Assembly: GCF_001975705.1 (NCBI RefSeq)
Contig: NZ_CP015093.1
Coordinates: 248,001-312,000 of the forward strand
DNA from: Salipiger abyssi
GTDB taxonomy: Bacteria > Pseudomonadota > Alphaproteobacteria > Rhodobacterales > Rhodobacteraceae
DNA length: 64,000 bases
Reading direction: 5' to 3'
Position numbers and translations under genes: made by a program. The notes beneath the pieces are model-generated. The model saw nothing but the letters and a program-made list of their open reading frames with translations. It was not told the origin of the DNA and searched no databases. Shown here piece after piece: positions 24,813 through 37,356 of the stretch; within the stretch, counting starts at the first letter, position 1; every line of letters begins with the position of its first letter.

Positions 24813-26159
24813 ATGTCCAAGACGACTCTGACTCGCCGTGGCGTGCTGAGAACGGGTGCCGTGGCCGGCGCCGGCGTCGCGCTGCCGACGATCTTTACCG
24901 CCTCGTCGGCCCGCGCCTTCACCAACGCCCCCACCGGCGGCTCGGTGACGCTCGGGTTCAACGTGCCGCAGACCGGCCCCTATGCCGATGAGGGCGCCGA
25001 CGAGCTGCGCGCCTATGAGCTGGCGGTCGAGCATCTGAACGGCGGCGGCGACGGCGGCATGCTGAACACCTTCAGCTCCAAGGCGCTCGACGGCAGCGGC
25101 ATCCTCGGCAAGAAGGTCGAGTATGTGACCGGCGACACCCAGACCAAATCCGACGCCGCCCGCGCCTCCGCCAAGTCGATGATCGAGAAGGACGGCGCCA
25201 TCATGATCACCGGCGGCTCGTCCTCGGGCGTGGCCATCGCCGTGCAGGGGCTCTGCCAGGAGGCGGGCGTGATCTTTATGGCCGGCCTCACCCACTCCAA
25301 CGATACCACCGGAAAAGACAAGAAAGCCAACGGCTTCCGCCATTTCTTTAATGCTTACATGTCGGGTGCCGCGCTGGCGCCGGTGCTGGCCAAGATGTAT
25401 GGCGCCGACCGCAAGGCCTATCACCTGACCGCCGATTACACCTGGGGCTGGACCCAGGAGGAATCGATCAAGGCCGCCACCGAGGCCCTGGGCTGGGAGA
25501 CCGTGAACGCGGTCAAGACCCCGCTCGCCCAGACCGATTTCTCCTCCTATATCGCGCCGGTGCTGAACTCGGGCGCCGATGTGCTGGTGCTGAACCATTA
25601 CGGCGGCAACATGGTGAACTCGCTCACCAACGCGGTGCAGTTCGGCCTGCGCGAAAAGCAGGTGAACGGCAAGAATTTCGAGATCGTCGTGCCGCTCTAC
25701 TCGCGTCTGATGGCGCGCGGCGCCGGCGAGAACGTCAAGGGCATCTTCGGCTCCACCAACTGGCACTGGTCGCTTCAGGACGAGGGCTCCAAGGCCTTCG
25801 TGCAGAGCTTCGGCACCAAATACGGCTTCCCGCCGAGCCAGGCCGCGCACACCTGCTATGTGCAGACGCTGCTCTATGCGGATGCGGTGCAGCGCGCCGG
25901 TTCCTTCGATCCCTGCGCCGTGGGCGAGGCGCTGGCCGGGTTCGAGTTCGACGGGCTCGGCAACGGCCCGACGCTTTACCGCGCCGAGGATCACCAGTGC
26001 TTCAAGGATGTGCTCGTGGTGAAAGGGAAAGAGAACCCCACCTCGGAATTCGACCTGCTCGAAGTGGTCGAGGTCACGCCGCGCGCCCAGGTGGAATACG
26101 CACCCGATCATCCGATGTTCGCGGGCGGTTCGCTCGGCGCCTGTAACCCGGGCGCCTGA
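24813..26159 (+). CDS. ABC transporter substrate-binding protein (HAAT/Liv type), 448 aa
   Basis: The start M-S-K-T-T-L-T-R-R-G-V-L-R-T begins a Tat-like signal (twin Arg, then G-A-V-A-G-A-G-V-A-L and A-R-A), so it is probably exported folded. The mature part is a type I periplasmic binding fold (G-F-N-V-P-Q-T-G-P-Y, later N-H-Y-G-G-N). I chose ATG 24,813 because GGGAGG lies just upstream; a TTG-initiated frame from 24,675 is less likely. It is the first gene of the transporter operon. A strong hairpin after it may keep its mRNA more abundant than the permease part. The ligand is unknown. Confidence 0.88.
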   Translation: MSKTTLTRRGVLRTGAVAGAGVALPTIFTASSARAFTNAPTGGSVTLGFNVPQTGPYADEGADELRAYELAVEHLNGGGDGGMLNTFSSKALDGSGILGKKVEYVTGDTQTKSDAARASAKSMIEKDGAIMITGGSSSGVAIAVQGLCQEAGVIFMAGLTHSNDTTGKDKKANGFRHFFNAYMSGAALAPVLAKMYGADRKAYHLTADYTWGWTQEESIKAATEALGWETVNAVKTPLAQTDFSSYIAPVLNSGADVLVLNHYGGNMVNSLTNAVQFGLREKQVNGKNFEIVVPLYSRLMARGAGENVKGIFGSTNWHWSLQDEGSKAFVQSFGTKYGFPPSQAAHTCYVQTLLYADAVQRAGSFDPCAVGEALAGFEFDGLGNGPTLYRAEDHQCFKDVLVVKGKENPTSEFDLLEVVEVTPRAQVEYAPDHPMFAGGSLGACNPGA

Positions 26160-26212
26160 CACCTCCGCAGCTCATACGACCGCAACCGTTTGTTTCCGTG
26201 GTCGTATCCCCA

Positions 26213-26240
26213 GCGTTCCCGGCCCCCGAGCCGGGAACGC
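26213..26240 (+). terminator. Hairpin between binding protein and permease genes
   Basis: An 11-bp perfect stem (GCGTTCCCGGC with GCCGGGAACGC) with a 6-base loop and no T-run. A weaker inverted pair (ATACGACC/GGTCGTAT) precedes it at 26,174-26,207. Such intercistronic hairpins often attenuate transcription or protect upstream mRNA so the binding protein outnumbers the permeases. Confidence 0.55.
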
Positions 26241-26271
26241 ACCCTCTCCCTTTGACCTTGAAGGCCGGGAC

Positions 26272-27303
26272 ATGGACGCAATCATCCTTCAAATCCTGAA
26301 CGGGCTCGACAAGGGCTCGGCCTATGCGCTGATCGCGCTGGGGCTTACCCTCATCTTCGGCACGCTGGGCGTGGTGAACTTCGCCCATGGCGCGCTTTTC
26401 ATGATCGGCGCCTTCTGCGCGGTGACGCTGAACCGCCTGCTGACGCTGTCGCATCAGGTGGTGGACGAGACCCGCACCGATTTCCTCGGCAACCCGCTGA
26501 AGGTCGATGTGCCCTATATGCACGATCTCTTCGGCGAGGCGACCGGCGCCGCCATCATCGACTGGTCGGTGCCACTGGCGATCCTGTTCTCGATCCCGGT
26601 GATGATCGCCGTCGGCGTGATCATGGAGCGCGGGCTGATCAAGCATTTCTACCGCCGCCCGCATGCGGACCAGATCCTGGTGACCTTCGGCCTCGCCATC
26701 GTGTTGCAGGAGATCATCAAGCAGATCTTCGGCGCCAACCCGATCCCGACGCCGGCGCCCGACGCCTTCACCGGCTCCTTCGATTTCGGCGTGCTGCTGG
26801 GCTTTGACCCCAACGCCATCATCTACCCCTATTGGCGGCTGGTCTATTTCGCCTTCGCGGCGCTGATCATCGGCGCGGTCTTTGCCTTCCTGCAATTCAC
26901 CACCTTCGGCATGGTGGTGCGCGCCGGCATGGCCGACCGCGAGACCGTAGGGCTGCTGGGCATCAATATCGACCGGCGCTTTACCATCATGTTCGGGCTG
27001 GCCGCCGCCGTGGCCGGGCTCGCGGGCGTCATGTATGCGCCGATCAACTCGCCCAACTACCACATGGGCATGGATTTCCTGGTGCTGAGTTTCGTTGTTG
27101 TGGTCGTCGGCGGCATGGGCTCGCTTCCGGGCGCCGTCGCCGCCGGCTTCCTTCTGGGAATCCTCGAAAGCTTCGCCTCGATGAATGAGATCAAGCAGAT
27201 CCTGCCCGGGATCGACCAGATCATCATCTATCTCGTCGCCATCATCATTCTGCTGACCCGTCCGCGGGGCCTCATGGGCCGCAAGGGCGTGATGGAGGAC
27301 TAA
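26272..27303 (+). CDS. ABC transporter permease, LivH type, 343 aa
   Basis: About eight hydrophobic helices with the Liv permease pattern: [15 protein letters not shown] near residue 15 and a conserved [13 protein letters not shown] near 275. It pairs with the LivM-like product that starts 4 bases downstream. There is an extra loop at about residues 55-100 compared with short LivH proteins. Confidence 0.9.
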   Translation: MDAIILQILNGLDKGSAYALIALGLTLIFGTLGVVNFAHGALFMIGAFCAVTLNRLLTLSHQVVDETRTDFLGNPLKVDVPYMHDLFGEATGAAIIDWSVPLAILFSIPVMIAVGVIMERGLIKHFYRRPHADQILVTFGLAIVLQEIIKQIFGANPIPTPAPDAFTGSFDFGVLLGFDPNAIIYPYWRLVYFAFAALIIGAVFAFLQFTTFGMVVRAGMADRETVGLLGINIDRRFTIMFGLAAAVAGLAGVMYAPINSPNYHMGMDFLVLSFVVVVVGGMGSLPGAVAAGFLLGILESFASMNEIKQILPGIDQIIIYLVAIIILLTRPRGLMGRKGVMED

Positions 27304-27307
27304 GCCT

Positions 27308-28510
27308 GTGTTCGGACTCGGCAAGAAAGACTTCACCCTGTTCCTGATCGTCGCGGTGCTGGCGCTGTTCGCACCCTTCATCCTGAACCCCTTCCCCACC
27401 GATAGCGGGCTGGCGCAGTTCAATGCCGGCTACCCGGACCTGATGCAGCGTTTCGTGATCTTCGGGATCCTCGCCATCGGCTTCAACATCCTGTTCGGCC
27501 TCACCGGCTATCTCAGCTTCGGCCACGCGGCCTTTCTCGGCGTCGGCTCCTATGCGGCGGTGTGGATGTTCAAGCTGCTGAGCATGAACGTGATCCCGGC
27601 GATCCTGCTGTCGATGGTGGTCGCGGGCCTCTTCGCGGTGGTGATCGGCTATGTCAGCCTGCGCCGCTCGGGGATCTATTTCTCGATCCTGACGCTGGCC
27701 TTCGCACAGATGAGCTACAACCTCGCCTATTCGGTGCTGACACCGATCACCAATGGCGAGACCGGGTTGCAGATCACGCTGGACGATCCGCGCGTGCTCG
27801 GCGTCTCGGCCACCGCCGATGGCGGCATCCCGGTGACCAACCTCTTCGGGATGGAGATGCGCAGCTTCGAGACGCTGAATATCGGCCCCTGGGCGTTTCA
27901 ATTCTCGGTCGGCTACTACGTCGCCGCGATCATCATGCTGATCTCCTTCTACGTGGCGATCCGCATCTTCCGCTCGCCCTTCGGCATGATGCTGCGCGCA
28001 ATCAAGTCGAACCAGAACCGGCTTTACTATACCGGCCTCAACGCGCGCCCCTACACGCTGGCGGCCTTCGTGATCTCTGGCATGTATGCCGGGCTCGCCG
28101 GCGGGCTGCTGGCCTGCATGGATCCGCTGGCCGGTGCCGAGCGCATGCAGTGGACGGCATCGGGCGAGGTTGTGCTGATGACCATTCTCGGCGGCGCGGG
28201 CACGTTGATCGGCCCGGTGCTGGGCGCGGGCTTCATCAAGTATTTCGAGAACATCTTCTCCAAGATCAACGACCAGGTGGTGCATGGCTGGGTCTCCTTC
28301 CTGCCCGACGGGCTCGAGGATCTGGTGGTCGCGCTGATCCACCCCTTCGTCGGCAAGGGCTGGCACCTGACGCTGGGCCTGCTGTTCATGCTGATCGTGA
28401 TTTTCCTGCCCGGCGGGCTGGTGGAGGGCGGCCAGCGCATCGCCCGCCGCCTGCGCCGCAAGCCGGCCAAGGACGACGCCAAATCCGCCAGCACCACCCC
28501 CGCCGAATAA
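27308..28510 (+). CDS. ABC transporter permease, LivM type, 400 aa
   Basis: Hydrophobic, about ten helices, with the LivM hallmarks [15 protein letters not shown] near residues 63-77 and a C-terminal G-G-A-G-T-L-I-G-P near 300. The start is GTG at 27,308. The C-terminal tail is basic then Ala/Lys-rich. It forms the transmembrane channel with the LivH-type subunit. Confidence 0.9.
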   Translation: MFGLGKKDFTLFLIVAVLALFAPFILNPFPTDSGLAQFNAGYPDLMQRFVIFGILAIGFNILFGLTGYLSFGHAAFLGVGSYAAVWMFKLLSMNVIPAILLSMVVAGLFAVVIGYVSLRRSGIYFSILTLAFAQMSYNLAYSVLTPITNGETGLQITLDDPRVLGVSATADGGIPVTNLFGMEMRSFETLNIGPWAFQFSVGYYVAAIIMLISFYVAIRIFRSPFGMMLRAIKSNQNRLYYTGLNARPYTLAAFVISGMYAGLAGGLLACMDPLAGAERMQWTASGEVVLMTILGGAGTLIGPVLGAGFIKYFENIFSKINDQVVHGWVSFLPDGLEDLVVALIHPFVGKGWHLTLGLLFMLIVIFLPGGLVEGGQRIARRLRRKPAKDDAKSASTTPAE

Positions 28511-28522
28511 GGAGACGCGATT

Positions 28523-29278
28523 ATGGGCATTCTCGACGTCAAGGACGTGAACAAGCGCTTCGGCGGGCTGAAGGCGCTGAGCGAGGTGAACCTCTCCGTG
28601 CAGGAGAACACGGTGCACGCCATCATCGGCCCCAACGGGGCGGGCAAGTCGACGCTGCTCAACTGCCTGGTCGGCAAGCTGATCCCCGACACCGGATCGG
28701 TGATGTTCGACGGGCAGTCGGTGCTGGGGCGCAAACCCTTCGAGATCAACCAGATGGGGATTTCGCGGGTCTTCCAGACGCCGGAGATCTTCGGCGACCT
28801 GACGGTGATGGAGAACATGATGATCCCGCTCTTCGCCAAGCGCGACGGGGTCTTCCGCCTGCACGCCATCGAGTCGGTCGAGAACGAGGCCACGCTGCGC
28901 GAACGGGCGGAGGCGATGCTCTCGGATGTGAACATGCTGGAAAAGCGCAACATGCATTCCGCCTCCATGTCGCGCGGCGACAAGCGGCGGCTGGAGATGG
29001 CCATGTGCCTGGTGCAGGAGCCGCGCCTGCTGCTGCTCGACGAGCCCACCGCCGGCATGGCCCGCGCCGACACCAACAACACCATCGACCTGCTGAAGGA
29101 GATCAAGGAGAAGCGCGACATCACCATGTGCATCATCGAGCATGACATGCATGTGGTGTTCTCGCTCGCCGACCGGATCACGGTGCTGGCCCAGGGCACG
29201 CCGCTGGTCGAGGACATCCCCGCCAATATCAAGGGCCACCCCAAGGTGCAGGAAGCCTATCTCGGCGAACACGCCTGA
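28523..29278 (+). CDS. ABC transporter ATPase, LivG/UrtD type, 251 aa
   Basis: Walker A G-P-N-G-A-G-K-S-T near residue 37 and Walker B L-L-L-L-D-E-P-T-A-G-M near 173 are intact. The signature motif is M-S-R-G-D-K-R-R, not L-S-G-G-Q, close to the variant of UrtD-type subunits. It energises the transporter with the LivF-like protein. An unusual 51-bp palindrome separates it from that gene. Confidence 0.92.
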   Translation: MGILDVKDVNKRFGGLKALSEVNLSVQENTVHAIIGPNGAGKSTLLNCLVGKLIPDTGSVMFDGQSVLGRKPFEINQMGISRVFQTPEIFGDLTVMENMMIPLFAKRDGVFRLHAIESVENEATLRERAEAMLSDVNMLEKRNMHSASMSRGDKRRLEMAMCLVQEPRLLLLDEPTAGMARADTNNTIDLLKEIKEKRDITMCIIEHDMHVVFSLADRITVLAQGTPLVEDIPANIKGHPKVQEAYLGEHA

Positions 29279-29293
29279 GCCCGCGCAACGTGC

Positions 29294-29344
29294 CCCGGAC
29301 CTGATCCGGGGCCTCAACGCATGAGGTCCCGGATCAGGTCCGGG
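29294..29344. repeat. Long palindrome (REP-like) inside the transporter operon
   Basis: 23-bp arms with one mismatch and a 5-base loop, built around CCCGGACCTGATCCGGG and its complement, between livG- and livF-like genes. The arms are themselves nearly palindromic around GATC. It reads like a dispersed intergenic repeat more than a simple terminator, since the same transcript must continue into the next gene. Confidence 0.8.
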
Positions 29345-29361
29345 ACGGGAGGATCACAGAA

Positions 29362-30117
<756 letters not shown>

Positions 30118-30127
30118 TAGCGCTCGC

Positions 30128-30154
30128 GCCGCGGAGGCGCCCCGCCTCCGCGGC
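30128..30154 (+). terminator. Hairpin after the transporter operon
   Basis: A perfect 11-bp stem (GCCGCGGAGGC with GCCTCCGCGGC) around a 5-base loop, 11 bases after the stop. No T-run follows, so termination may be incomplete before acs. Confidence 0.55.
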
Positions 30155-30276
30155 ACCGTGCAATATGTGCAAAATTTATGCGCGGGTTGCTGAAACATTG
30201 CACCAAATGCCTATTGCCATCCCCTGCCCGCCGCGCTTCCCTTGGGCATTGAATTTCGTGGAGGAGGAACCCACCG

Positions 30277-32223
<1,947 letters not shown>

Positions 32224-32245
32224 GCCCGGGCGCGTGAAAGAGCGC

Positions 32246-32280
32246 AACGGGCGGGCGTCGGATGGCCCCGCCCGTTTGCG
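32246..32280 (+). terminator. Terminator after acs
   Basis: A 10-bp stem (AACGGGCGGG with CCCGCCCGTT) and an 11-base loop, followed by TGCGTTTC. It is 23 bases beyond the acs stop. Confidence 0.65.
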
Positions 32281-32413
32281 TTTCCCGGGCGATGCAACAA
32301 GCCGTTAACCAAGAGACGGAAAACACGGAAGAATTTTACGAAACCGCTGCCCTGGCCCACTCTTTGTGTTAAGCTCGAATAGGTGGGGGCCTTGTATCTG
32401 ATGGAGAGACTCC

Positions 32414-32887
32414 ATGCAGTTCACGGGTGTACCCCCCGCGGTGGCACCTCTGGCCACCGGGCATCCTCTGGGCCTTCCCGCCGTGCCGGACGGGCCCGCG
32501 CGGGAAACCAAGGTCCAGCCTGTCTCGGAACAGGCCCGCACCGGCACCGATGCCGAAACCAGCGGGCAGCCGCCGGCGGATTTCTGGCGCGGCCTGACCG
32601 GGCTTCCCAACCCGGCCAAACATGTGGCGCCGCCCTCGATCATGCAGATCAAGATTTCCGCGATCCTCGAGGAACAGGCCGAACGGCTGACGCAAGACCT
32701 GCGCCCGCCGGAACCGGCACCGACCGGGTCCGGCGCCAGAGACGAAGCAAGCCCGCCGCCCGACGCGCCGACGCGCGCCGACAGCGCCGAGCGCTCGCCG
32801 GAGCCGGAGACCGAAACGAAGGCGCCCGACGAGCCGAGCACGCCCGCCGCGCCCTACGCGGACGCCGCCGCCGTCGCCGCGCCATAG
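32414..32887 (+). CDS. Hypothetical Pro/Ala-rich protein upstream of accB, 157 aa
   Basis: The N-terminal part (M-Q-F-T-G-V-P-P, then G-L-P-A-V) and a central motif ([17 protein letters not shown], residues about 73-89) look conserved. The rest is a low-complexity, acidic and Pro-rich tail. ATG 32,414 has GGAGAG upstream. I believe similar proteins precede accB in other Rhodobacterales, but the function is unknown. Confidence 0.55.
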   Translation: MQFTGVPPAVAPLATGHPLGLPAVPDGPARETKVQPVSEQARTGTDAETSGQPPADFWRGLTGLPNPAKHVAPPSIMQIKISAILEEQAERLTQDLRPPEPAPTGSGARDEASPPPDAPTRADSAERSPEPETETKAPDEPSTPAAPYADAAAVAAP

Positions 32888-33087
32888 GCCGGGCCACCCC
32901 GGCACCGGCCTATGATTCGAGACAACGCCCCCGGCACGCGCCCGGGGCGCCTTCACGCGTGGTCAAATGCGCCGAAGGGCCTCTATTTCCCGCTTTCCCT
33001 CGCTTTTCATGGGCCGACGCTTGGCCTATAAGCGCCAAATCAAGGGGCCAGGGCAAAAAGGCCCGGCAAATCACCGGCGAGGATTGC

Positions 33088-33573
33088 ATGAGCAAAGACA
33101 CCCACGAAGCCGACGTGGCCTTCATCAAGGCATTGGCGGAACTGCTCCGGGACAACGATCTGACGGAGCTTCAGGTCAAACGCGATTACGGCGAGGATGA
33201 CAGCCTCAATGTGCGGGTCAGCCGCATGATGCCGCAGGCGGCGCCCGCCGTCACTCAGGTCGCAGCCCCTGCGCCCGCGGCAGCACCGGCAGCCGCCACC
33301 CCCGCCGCCGAGACCGCGCCCGAGGATCCCGCCGCCCATCCCGGCGCGGTGACCTCGCCCATGGTCGGCACCGTCTACATGCAGCCCGAACCCGGCGCGC
33401 CCTCCTTCATCTCGGTCGGTCAGCAGGTGCGCGAAGGCGACACGCTGGTGATCGTCGAGGCGATGAAGACCATGAACCACATCCCCGCCCCGCATGCGGG
33501 CACGGTCAAGCGCATCCTCGTCGAGGACGGCGCCCCCGTCGAATACGGCGCCCCTCTGGTCATCCTCGAGTAA
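33088..33573 (+). CDS. accB: Biotin carboxyl carrier protein of acetyl-CoA carboxylase
   Basis: 161 aa, with the biotin attachment motif E-A-M-K-T-M near residue 127 and the biotinyl fold around it (P-M-V-G-T-V-Y, then V-E-Y-G-A-P-L). An Ala/Pro-rich linker joins the N-terminal helical part. ATG 33,088 has an upstream GGCGAGG. It carries the carboxybiotin between AccC and the carboxyltransferase in fatty acid synthesis and is immediately followed by accC. Confidence 0.96.
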   Translation: MSKDTHEADVAFIKALAELLRDNDLTELQVKRDYGEDDSLNVRVSRMMPQAAPAVTQVAAPAPAAAPAAATPAAETAPEDPAAHPGAVTSPMVGTVYMQPEPGAPSFISVGQQVREGDTLVIVEAMKTMNHIPAPHAGTVKRILVEDGAPVEYGAPLVILE

Positions 33574-33582
33574 GGGCCGCTC

Positions 33583-34938
33583 ATGTTCGACAAGATTCTC
33601 ATCGCCAACCGGGGCGAGATCGCGCTGCGCGTCATCCGCGCCTGCCGCGAGATGGGCATCGCCAGCGTCGCGGTGCATTCCACCGCCGATGCCGATGCCA
33701 TGCATGTGCGCATGGCCGACGAGACCATCTGCATCGGCCCCGCCCCCTCGCCCGAAAGCTATCTGTCGCCGCTGGCCATCATCTCGGCCTGCGAGGTGAC
33801 CGGCGCCCAGGCGATCCACCCGGGCTATGGCTTTCTTTCCGAAAACGCCCGCTTCGTGCAGATGGTCGAGGATCACGGCCTGACCTTCATCGGCCCCTCC
33901 GCCGAGCATATCCGCGTCATGGGCGACAAGATCACCGCCAAGGACACGATGAAGGCGCTCGGCGTGCCCTGCGTGCCCGGCTCCGAGGGCGGTGTGCCCG
34001 ATGTCGAGGCCGCCAAGAAGATCGGCCGCGAATTCGGTTACCCGGTGATCATCAAGGCCACCGCTGGCGGTGGCGGGCGCGGCATGAAGGTCGCCAATTC
34101 CGAAGCGGAAATGGAGCGCGCCTTTCAGACCGCGCGGGCCGAGGGCAAGGCCGCCTTCGGCAATGACGAGGTCTATATCGAGAAATACCTGCAAAAGCCG
34201 CGTCATATCGAGATCCAGATCTTTGGCGACGGCAAGGGCAACGCGGTGCATCTGGGCGAGCGCGACTGTTCGCTGCAACGGCGCCACCAGAAGGTGTTCG
34301 AGGAGGCCCCCGGCCCCTGCATCACCCCCGAAGAGCGCAAGCGCATCGGTGAGACCTGCGCCAAGGCCGTGGCCGATCTGAAATACTCCGGCGCCGGCAC
34401 CATCGAGTTCCTCTATGAGGACGGCGAGTTCTATTTCATCGAGATGAACACCCGGCTTCAGGTGGAACACCCGGTGACCGAGGCGATTTTCGGCGTCGAT
34501 CTGGTGCGCGAGCAGATCCGCGTGGCGGAGGGCTATCCGCTCTCCTTCACCCAGGAGGATCTGACCATCGACGGCCACGCCATCGAGGTGCGGATCAACG
34601 CCGAGAAGCTGCCGAACTTCACCCCGTGCCCCGGCAAGATCACCCAGTATCACGCGCCGGGCGGCCTTGGCGTGCGGATGGATTCGGCGCTTTATCAGGG
34701 CTATGCGATCCCGCCCTATTACGACAGCCTGATCGGCAAGCTGATCGTCAAGGGCCGCGACCGGACGGAGGCGCTGTCGCGGCTCAACCGGGCGCTGGGA
34801 GAGCTGATCGTTGACGGTGTCGACACCACGGTGCCGCTGTTCCACGCGCTGCTGCAAGAGGACGCAATCCTCGCCGGCGATTACAATATCCACTGGCTGG
34901 AGAAGTGGCTGGCCAAGGATCCGTTCTCCGCCGGCTGA
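33583..34938 (+). CDS. accC: Biotin carboxylase subunit of acetyl-CoA carboxylase
   Basis: 451 aa, complete. The ATP-grasp domain carries the Gly-rich A-G-G-G-G-R-G-M loop near residue 163, and the catalytic region has [14 protein letters not shown] near 287. It carboxylates biotin on AccB using ATP and bicarbonate. It is 9 bases downstream of accB in the usual accBC arrangement. Confidence 0.97.
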   Translation: MFDKILIANRGEIALRVIRACREMGIASVAVHSTADADAMHVRMADETICIGPAPSPESYLSPLAIISACEVTGAQAIHPGYGFLSENARFVQMVEDHGLTFIGPSAEHIRVMGDKITAKDTMKALGVPCVPGSEGGVPDVEAAKKIGREFGYPVIIKATAGGGGRGMKVANSEAEMERAFQTARAEGKAAFGNDEVYIEKYLQKPRHIEIQIFGDGKGNAVHLGERDCSLQRRHQKVFEEAPGPCITPEERKRIGETCAKAVADLKYSGAGTIEFLYEDGEFYFIEMNTRLQVEHPVTEAIFGVDLVREQIRVAEGYPLSFTQEDLTIDGHAIEVRINAEKLPNFTPCPGKITQYHAPGGLGVRMDSALYQGYAIPPYYDSLIGKLIVKGRDRTEALSRLNRALGELIVDGVDTTVPLFHALLQEDAILAGDYNIHWLEKWLAKDPFSAG

Positions 34939-34975
34939 TGGCGGGGCGCGGCGGATACGGGCGGCAGGGGCAGTC

Positions 34976-35611
34976 ATGATACTGACGCCGGAATTGCTGC
35001 TCCAGGCCTACCGCTCGGGCATCTTTCCGATGGCCGAGCATCGCGACGATCCGGAGCTGTTCTGGGTCGATCCGCGGCGCCGGGGCATCATCCCCATCGG
35101 CGGGCTGCATGTCTCGCGCAGCCTCGCCCGCCGTCTGCGGCAGGACGATTACAGCGTTACGGTGGATACGGATTTCGCCGGCGTCATCGACGCCTGCGCC
35201 GACCGCAGCGAGACCTGGATCAATGCCGAAATCCGCGAGCTCTTCATCGGCCTGCATGCACGCGGACAAGCGCATTCGCTCGAAGTCTGGATGCAGGGCG
35301 ACCTGGCGGGCGGCATCTACGGGCTGGAGCTGGGCACGGTGTTCTGCGGCGAGTCGATGTTCTCGCGCCGCCGCGACGGCTCCAAGATCGCGCTCTGCTG
35401 GCTGATGGATCTGGTCACGCGCGCCGGCTTCACCCTCTTCGACACGCAATTCCTGACCGAGCATCTTGCCTCCATGGGCGGAGTCGAGATCTCACGCGCG
35501 CAATATCGCGCCCGGCTCGAAGAGGCGCTGGTGTTCCGGGCGGATTTCGCGGGAACCGAGCTGGCCGCCTCCGGTCAGGACGTGGTGCAGCGCATCACCC
35601 AGACGTCGTAA
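34976..35611 (+). CDS. aat: Leucyl/phenylalanyl-tRNA-protein transferase
   Basis: Starts M-I-L-T-P-E-L-L-L-Q-A-Y-R-S-G-I-F-P-M-A, then W-V-D-P-R-R-R-G and, centrally, G-G-I-Y-G-L-E-L-G-T-V-F-C-G-E-S-M-F-S, all hallmarks of Aat. It adds Leu or Phe to N-terminal Arg or Lys, marking proteins for ClpAP. 211 aa is the normal alphaproteobacterial length. Its 3' end overlaps the convergent DUF2155 gene by 37 bases. Confidence 0.95.
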   Translation: MILTPELLLQAYRSGIFPMAEHRDDPELFWVDPRRRGIIPIGGLHVSRSLARRLRQDDYSVTVDTDFAGVIDACADRSETWINAEIRELFIGLHARGQAHSLEVWMQGDLAGGIYGLELGTVFCGESMFSRRRDGSKIALCWLMDLVTRAGFTLFDTQFLTEHLASMGGVEISRAQYRARLEEALVFRADFAGTELAASGQDVVQRITQTS

Positions 35612-35934
35612 CGCTGGTGATCCATGGCGTTGAGCGCCGGCGAAGAGGCGATCATCCAGCCACGAAACACCGGCTCGGCCTCGCCCGCCTCACGCACGGT
35701 GATGAAGGCAAAGGCATCCCCCGCGGGGTCGTCCTGCGGGTAACGGCATTCGCGCAGGCTGATCTCGATCCGGCCGAAACGCAGCGTCTCGCCCGCCGAG
35801 ATCTCGATATCCGAGGCCTTGCCGGTAAGCTTGTCGAGCCCGCGCATCTCCGCACCGGTGCCTGTGCTGGTCGCTTCCTGCGCCGGCAGCGCGCTTGCGG
35901 CGAGCCCCAGCGCGAGTGCCAGAATGCGGATCAT
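35575..35934 (-). CDS. DUF2155 domain protein, secreted, 119 aa
   Basis: A signal peptide (residues 1-18, M-I-R-I-L-A-L-A-L-G-L-A-A-S-A-L-P-A) precedes a DUF2155 domain with the conserved G-L-D-K-L-T-G and R-G-W-M-I-A-S-S-P-A-L-N-A-M-D-H. It is periplasmic and of unknown role. It overlaps the mlaD-like gene by 4 bases and the convergent aat gene by 37. Confidence 0.85.
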   Translation of the reverse strand: MIRILALALGLAASALPAQEATSTGTGAEMRGLDKLTGKASDIEISAGETLRFGRIEISLRECRYPQDDPAGDAFAFITVREAGEAEPVFRGWMIASSPALNAMDHQRYDVWVMRCTTS

Positions 35935-36380
35935 TCCTCGCTCCCTCCGGCGACGTATTTCAGCAGCAGCGAGATCAGGCTGACAGAGCCCTGGGTGTCG
36001 AGGATCTCGTCCCCCGCCTCGTAATAGAACAGCGAGCCGCCGGGGCTGATTTCCACGAAATTGCCGCCCAGAAGCCCCTCGGAAGAGATCACGATGGCGC
36101 TGTCGTCGGGGATCTGGATCTCGTCCTGCACCGTCATCGACATGTCGGCGCGGTAGGTCTCGGGATTCAGCGCGATGCCGGTGACCGTGCCGACCTTGAC
36201 GCCGGCCAGTCGCACGTCGCTGCCCACGGTGATGCCTTCGAGCGAGCGGAAGCTGGCGCTCAGCGGATAGCCGGCCTCGCCCAGGCGAAAGCCCGTGCTC
36301 GTCACCGCATAGGCGCCGAACGCGATCGCGGCGGCGAGCACCGCGCCGCCGACCAGCACCTCTGTGGTGGACGTGCTCAT
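35931..36380 (-). CDS. mlaD: MlaD-like lipid transport protein (MCE domain), 149 aa
   Basis: One N-terminal membrane anchor (residues about 8-27) and an MCE domain (V-G-S-D-V-R-L-A-G-V-K-V-G near 56). MlaD forms a hexameric ring with the inner-membrane MlaFE transporter and moves phospholipids between the membranes. Start ATG 36,380 is preferred over an upstream frame, as the anchor begins at residue 8. Gene order DUF2155-mlaD-NDUFA12 is common in this group. Confidence 0.9.
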   Translation of the reverse strand: MSTSTTEVLVGGAVLAAAIAFGAYAVTSTGFRLGEAGYPLSASFRSLEGITVGSDVRLAGVKVGTVTGIALNPETYRADMSMTVQDEIQIPDDSAIVISSEGLLGGNFVEISPGGSLFYYEAGDEILDTQGSVSLISLLLKYVAGGSEE

Positions 36381-36384
36381 GAGG

Positions 36385-36768
36385 TTATTCCGGGCTCCAA
36401 GCCTCGTAATCCTGACGCGGCTTCGGCTCCACCTTGCGGATAGAGCCCTGCGGCGCATAGGCCAGCGCGGTGCCGGTCAGGTTTTCGATATGCGGCTTTT
36501 CCCAGCTCTTGTGGGGCAGCGGCCGGTCGGTGGGCGGCGCGTCAAAGGTGTGATGCAGCCAGCCATGCCAGTCGGGGCTGACCCGGCTCGCCTCGATCTC
36601 GCCGTTATAGATGACCCAGCGGCGCTTGCCGTCCTTGGTCTGGTAAAAGGTGTTGCCCTGCTCATCCTCGCCGACGCGCTGGCCGTTGCGGCTGCTCCAG
36701 AGACGGGTGTTGAGCGTGGCCCCGTTCCACCAGGTCAAAGCGCTCAGGAGCGAGTTCAGAATGCCCAT
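36385..36768 (-). CDS. NADH:ubiquinone oxidoreductase accessory subunit (NDUFA12 family)
   Basis: 127 aa. W-W-N-G-A-T-L-N-T, then R-W-V-I-Y-N-G-E and P-x-W-H-G-W-L-H-H are the family's signature. It is an alphaproteobacterial counterpart of a mitochondrial complex I accessory subunit. Start ATG 36,768 follows GGAG. It ends 4 bases before the mlaD start. Confidence 0.93.
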   Translation of the reverse strand: MGILNSLLSALTWWNGATLNTRLWSSRNGQRVGEDEQGNTFYQTKDGKRRWVIYNGEIEASRVSPDWHGWLHHTFDAPPTDRPLPHKSWEKPHIENLTGTALAYAPQGSIRKVEPKPRQDYEAWSPE

Positions 36769-36846
36769 GGACGACTCCTCGGTATCTTCCTGTCCCGTGT
36801 ATGGCGAATTCGGCGCCGAAGGTCCAGCGCGCATCGGCGCCGAGCG

Positions 36847-37209
36847 TTACCCCGCCGCCAGCGCCGTCACCTCGATCTCGATCCGGTATTGTGGCGCGAT
36901 CAGGTTGCATTCGATCATCGTGGCCGCCGGCGGGTTTTCCCCGAAGGTTTCCGCCAGGATCGGCCAGCAGGGTTCGAACTCCGACGCATCCGGCAGGTAG
37001 TAATTGACCCGCACCACATCGGCAAAGCTCACGCCCGCCTCGGCCAGCGCCTTGCCGATCACATCGAGCGCCGAGCGGCACTGTTCGGTGACCGTCTCGC
37101 CCTGCCCCACGGTGCCGGCCACATGCACGAAGCCACCGGCCACGACGGCGCGGCAATAGCCGATCTTCGCCTCGAAAGCGCCGCCGGAAGAAATCCGCCT
37201 GATTGTCAT
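36847..37209 (-). CDS. RidA-family protein (enamine/imine deaminase type), 120 aa
   Basis: Matches the RidA/YjgF fold: V-H-V-A-G-T-V-G, a central A-L-A-E-A-G-V-S-F-A-D-V-V and the C-terminal I-E-I-E-V-T-A. The canonical catalytic Arg (near residue 105 of RidA, usually in an R-V-x-x-E context) is not in its usual motif; the segment here reads E-C-N-L-I. It may therefore be a RidA paralogue without classic deaminase activity. It lies upstream of the NDUFA12 gene on the same strand. Confidence 0.85.
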   Translation of the reverse strand: MTIRRISSGGAFEAKIGYCRAVVAGGFVHVAGTVGQGETVTEQCRSALDVIGKALAEAGVSFADVVRVNYYLPDASEFEPCWPILAETFGENPPAATMIECNLIAPQYRIEIEVTALAAG

Positions 37210-37299
37210 GAAACACTCCTCTGAGCGGGCCTCCTGCCCGCGCCTGTTCCATGCCCGAGACGCGGCGCGTTTCCAAGCCATGACGCGCGGCGGCGCCAT

Positions 37300-37336
37300 A
37301 AAAAAGCGCCCGCCCCGGGGGTCGGGACGGGCGTTT
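37300..37336 (-). terminator. Rho-independent terminator of rpoH
   Basis: On the minus strand, ACGCCCGTCCCG pairs with CGGGGCGGGCGC-type sequence and is followed by six T. It starts about 20 bases after the rpoH stop. Confidence 0.85.
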
Positions 37337-37356
37337 CGTTCGAAACGGGCGGGATG

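Noticed and set aside
27272..29317. 681-codon minus-strand frame opposite the permease and ATPase genes
   Set aside because: Antisense artefact of codon bias.
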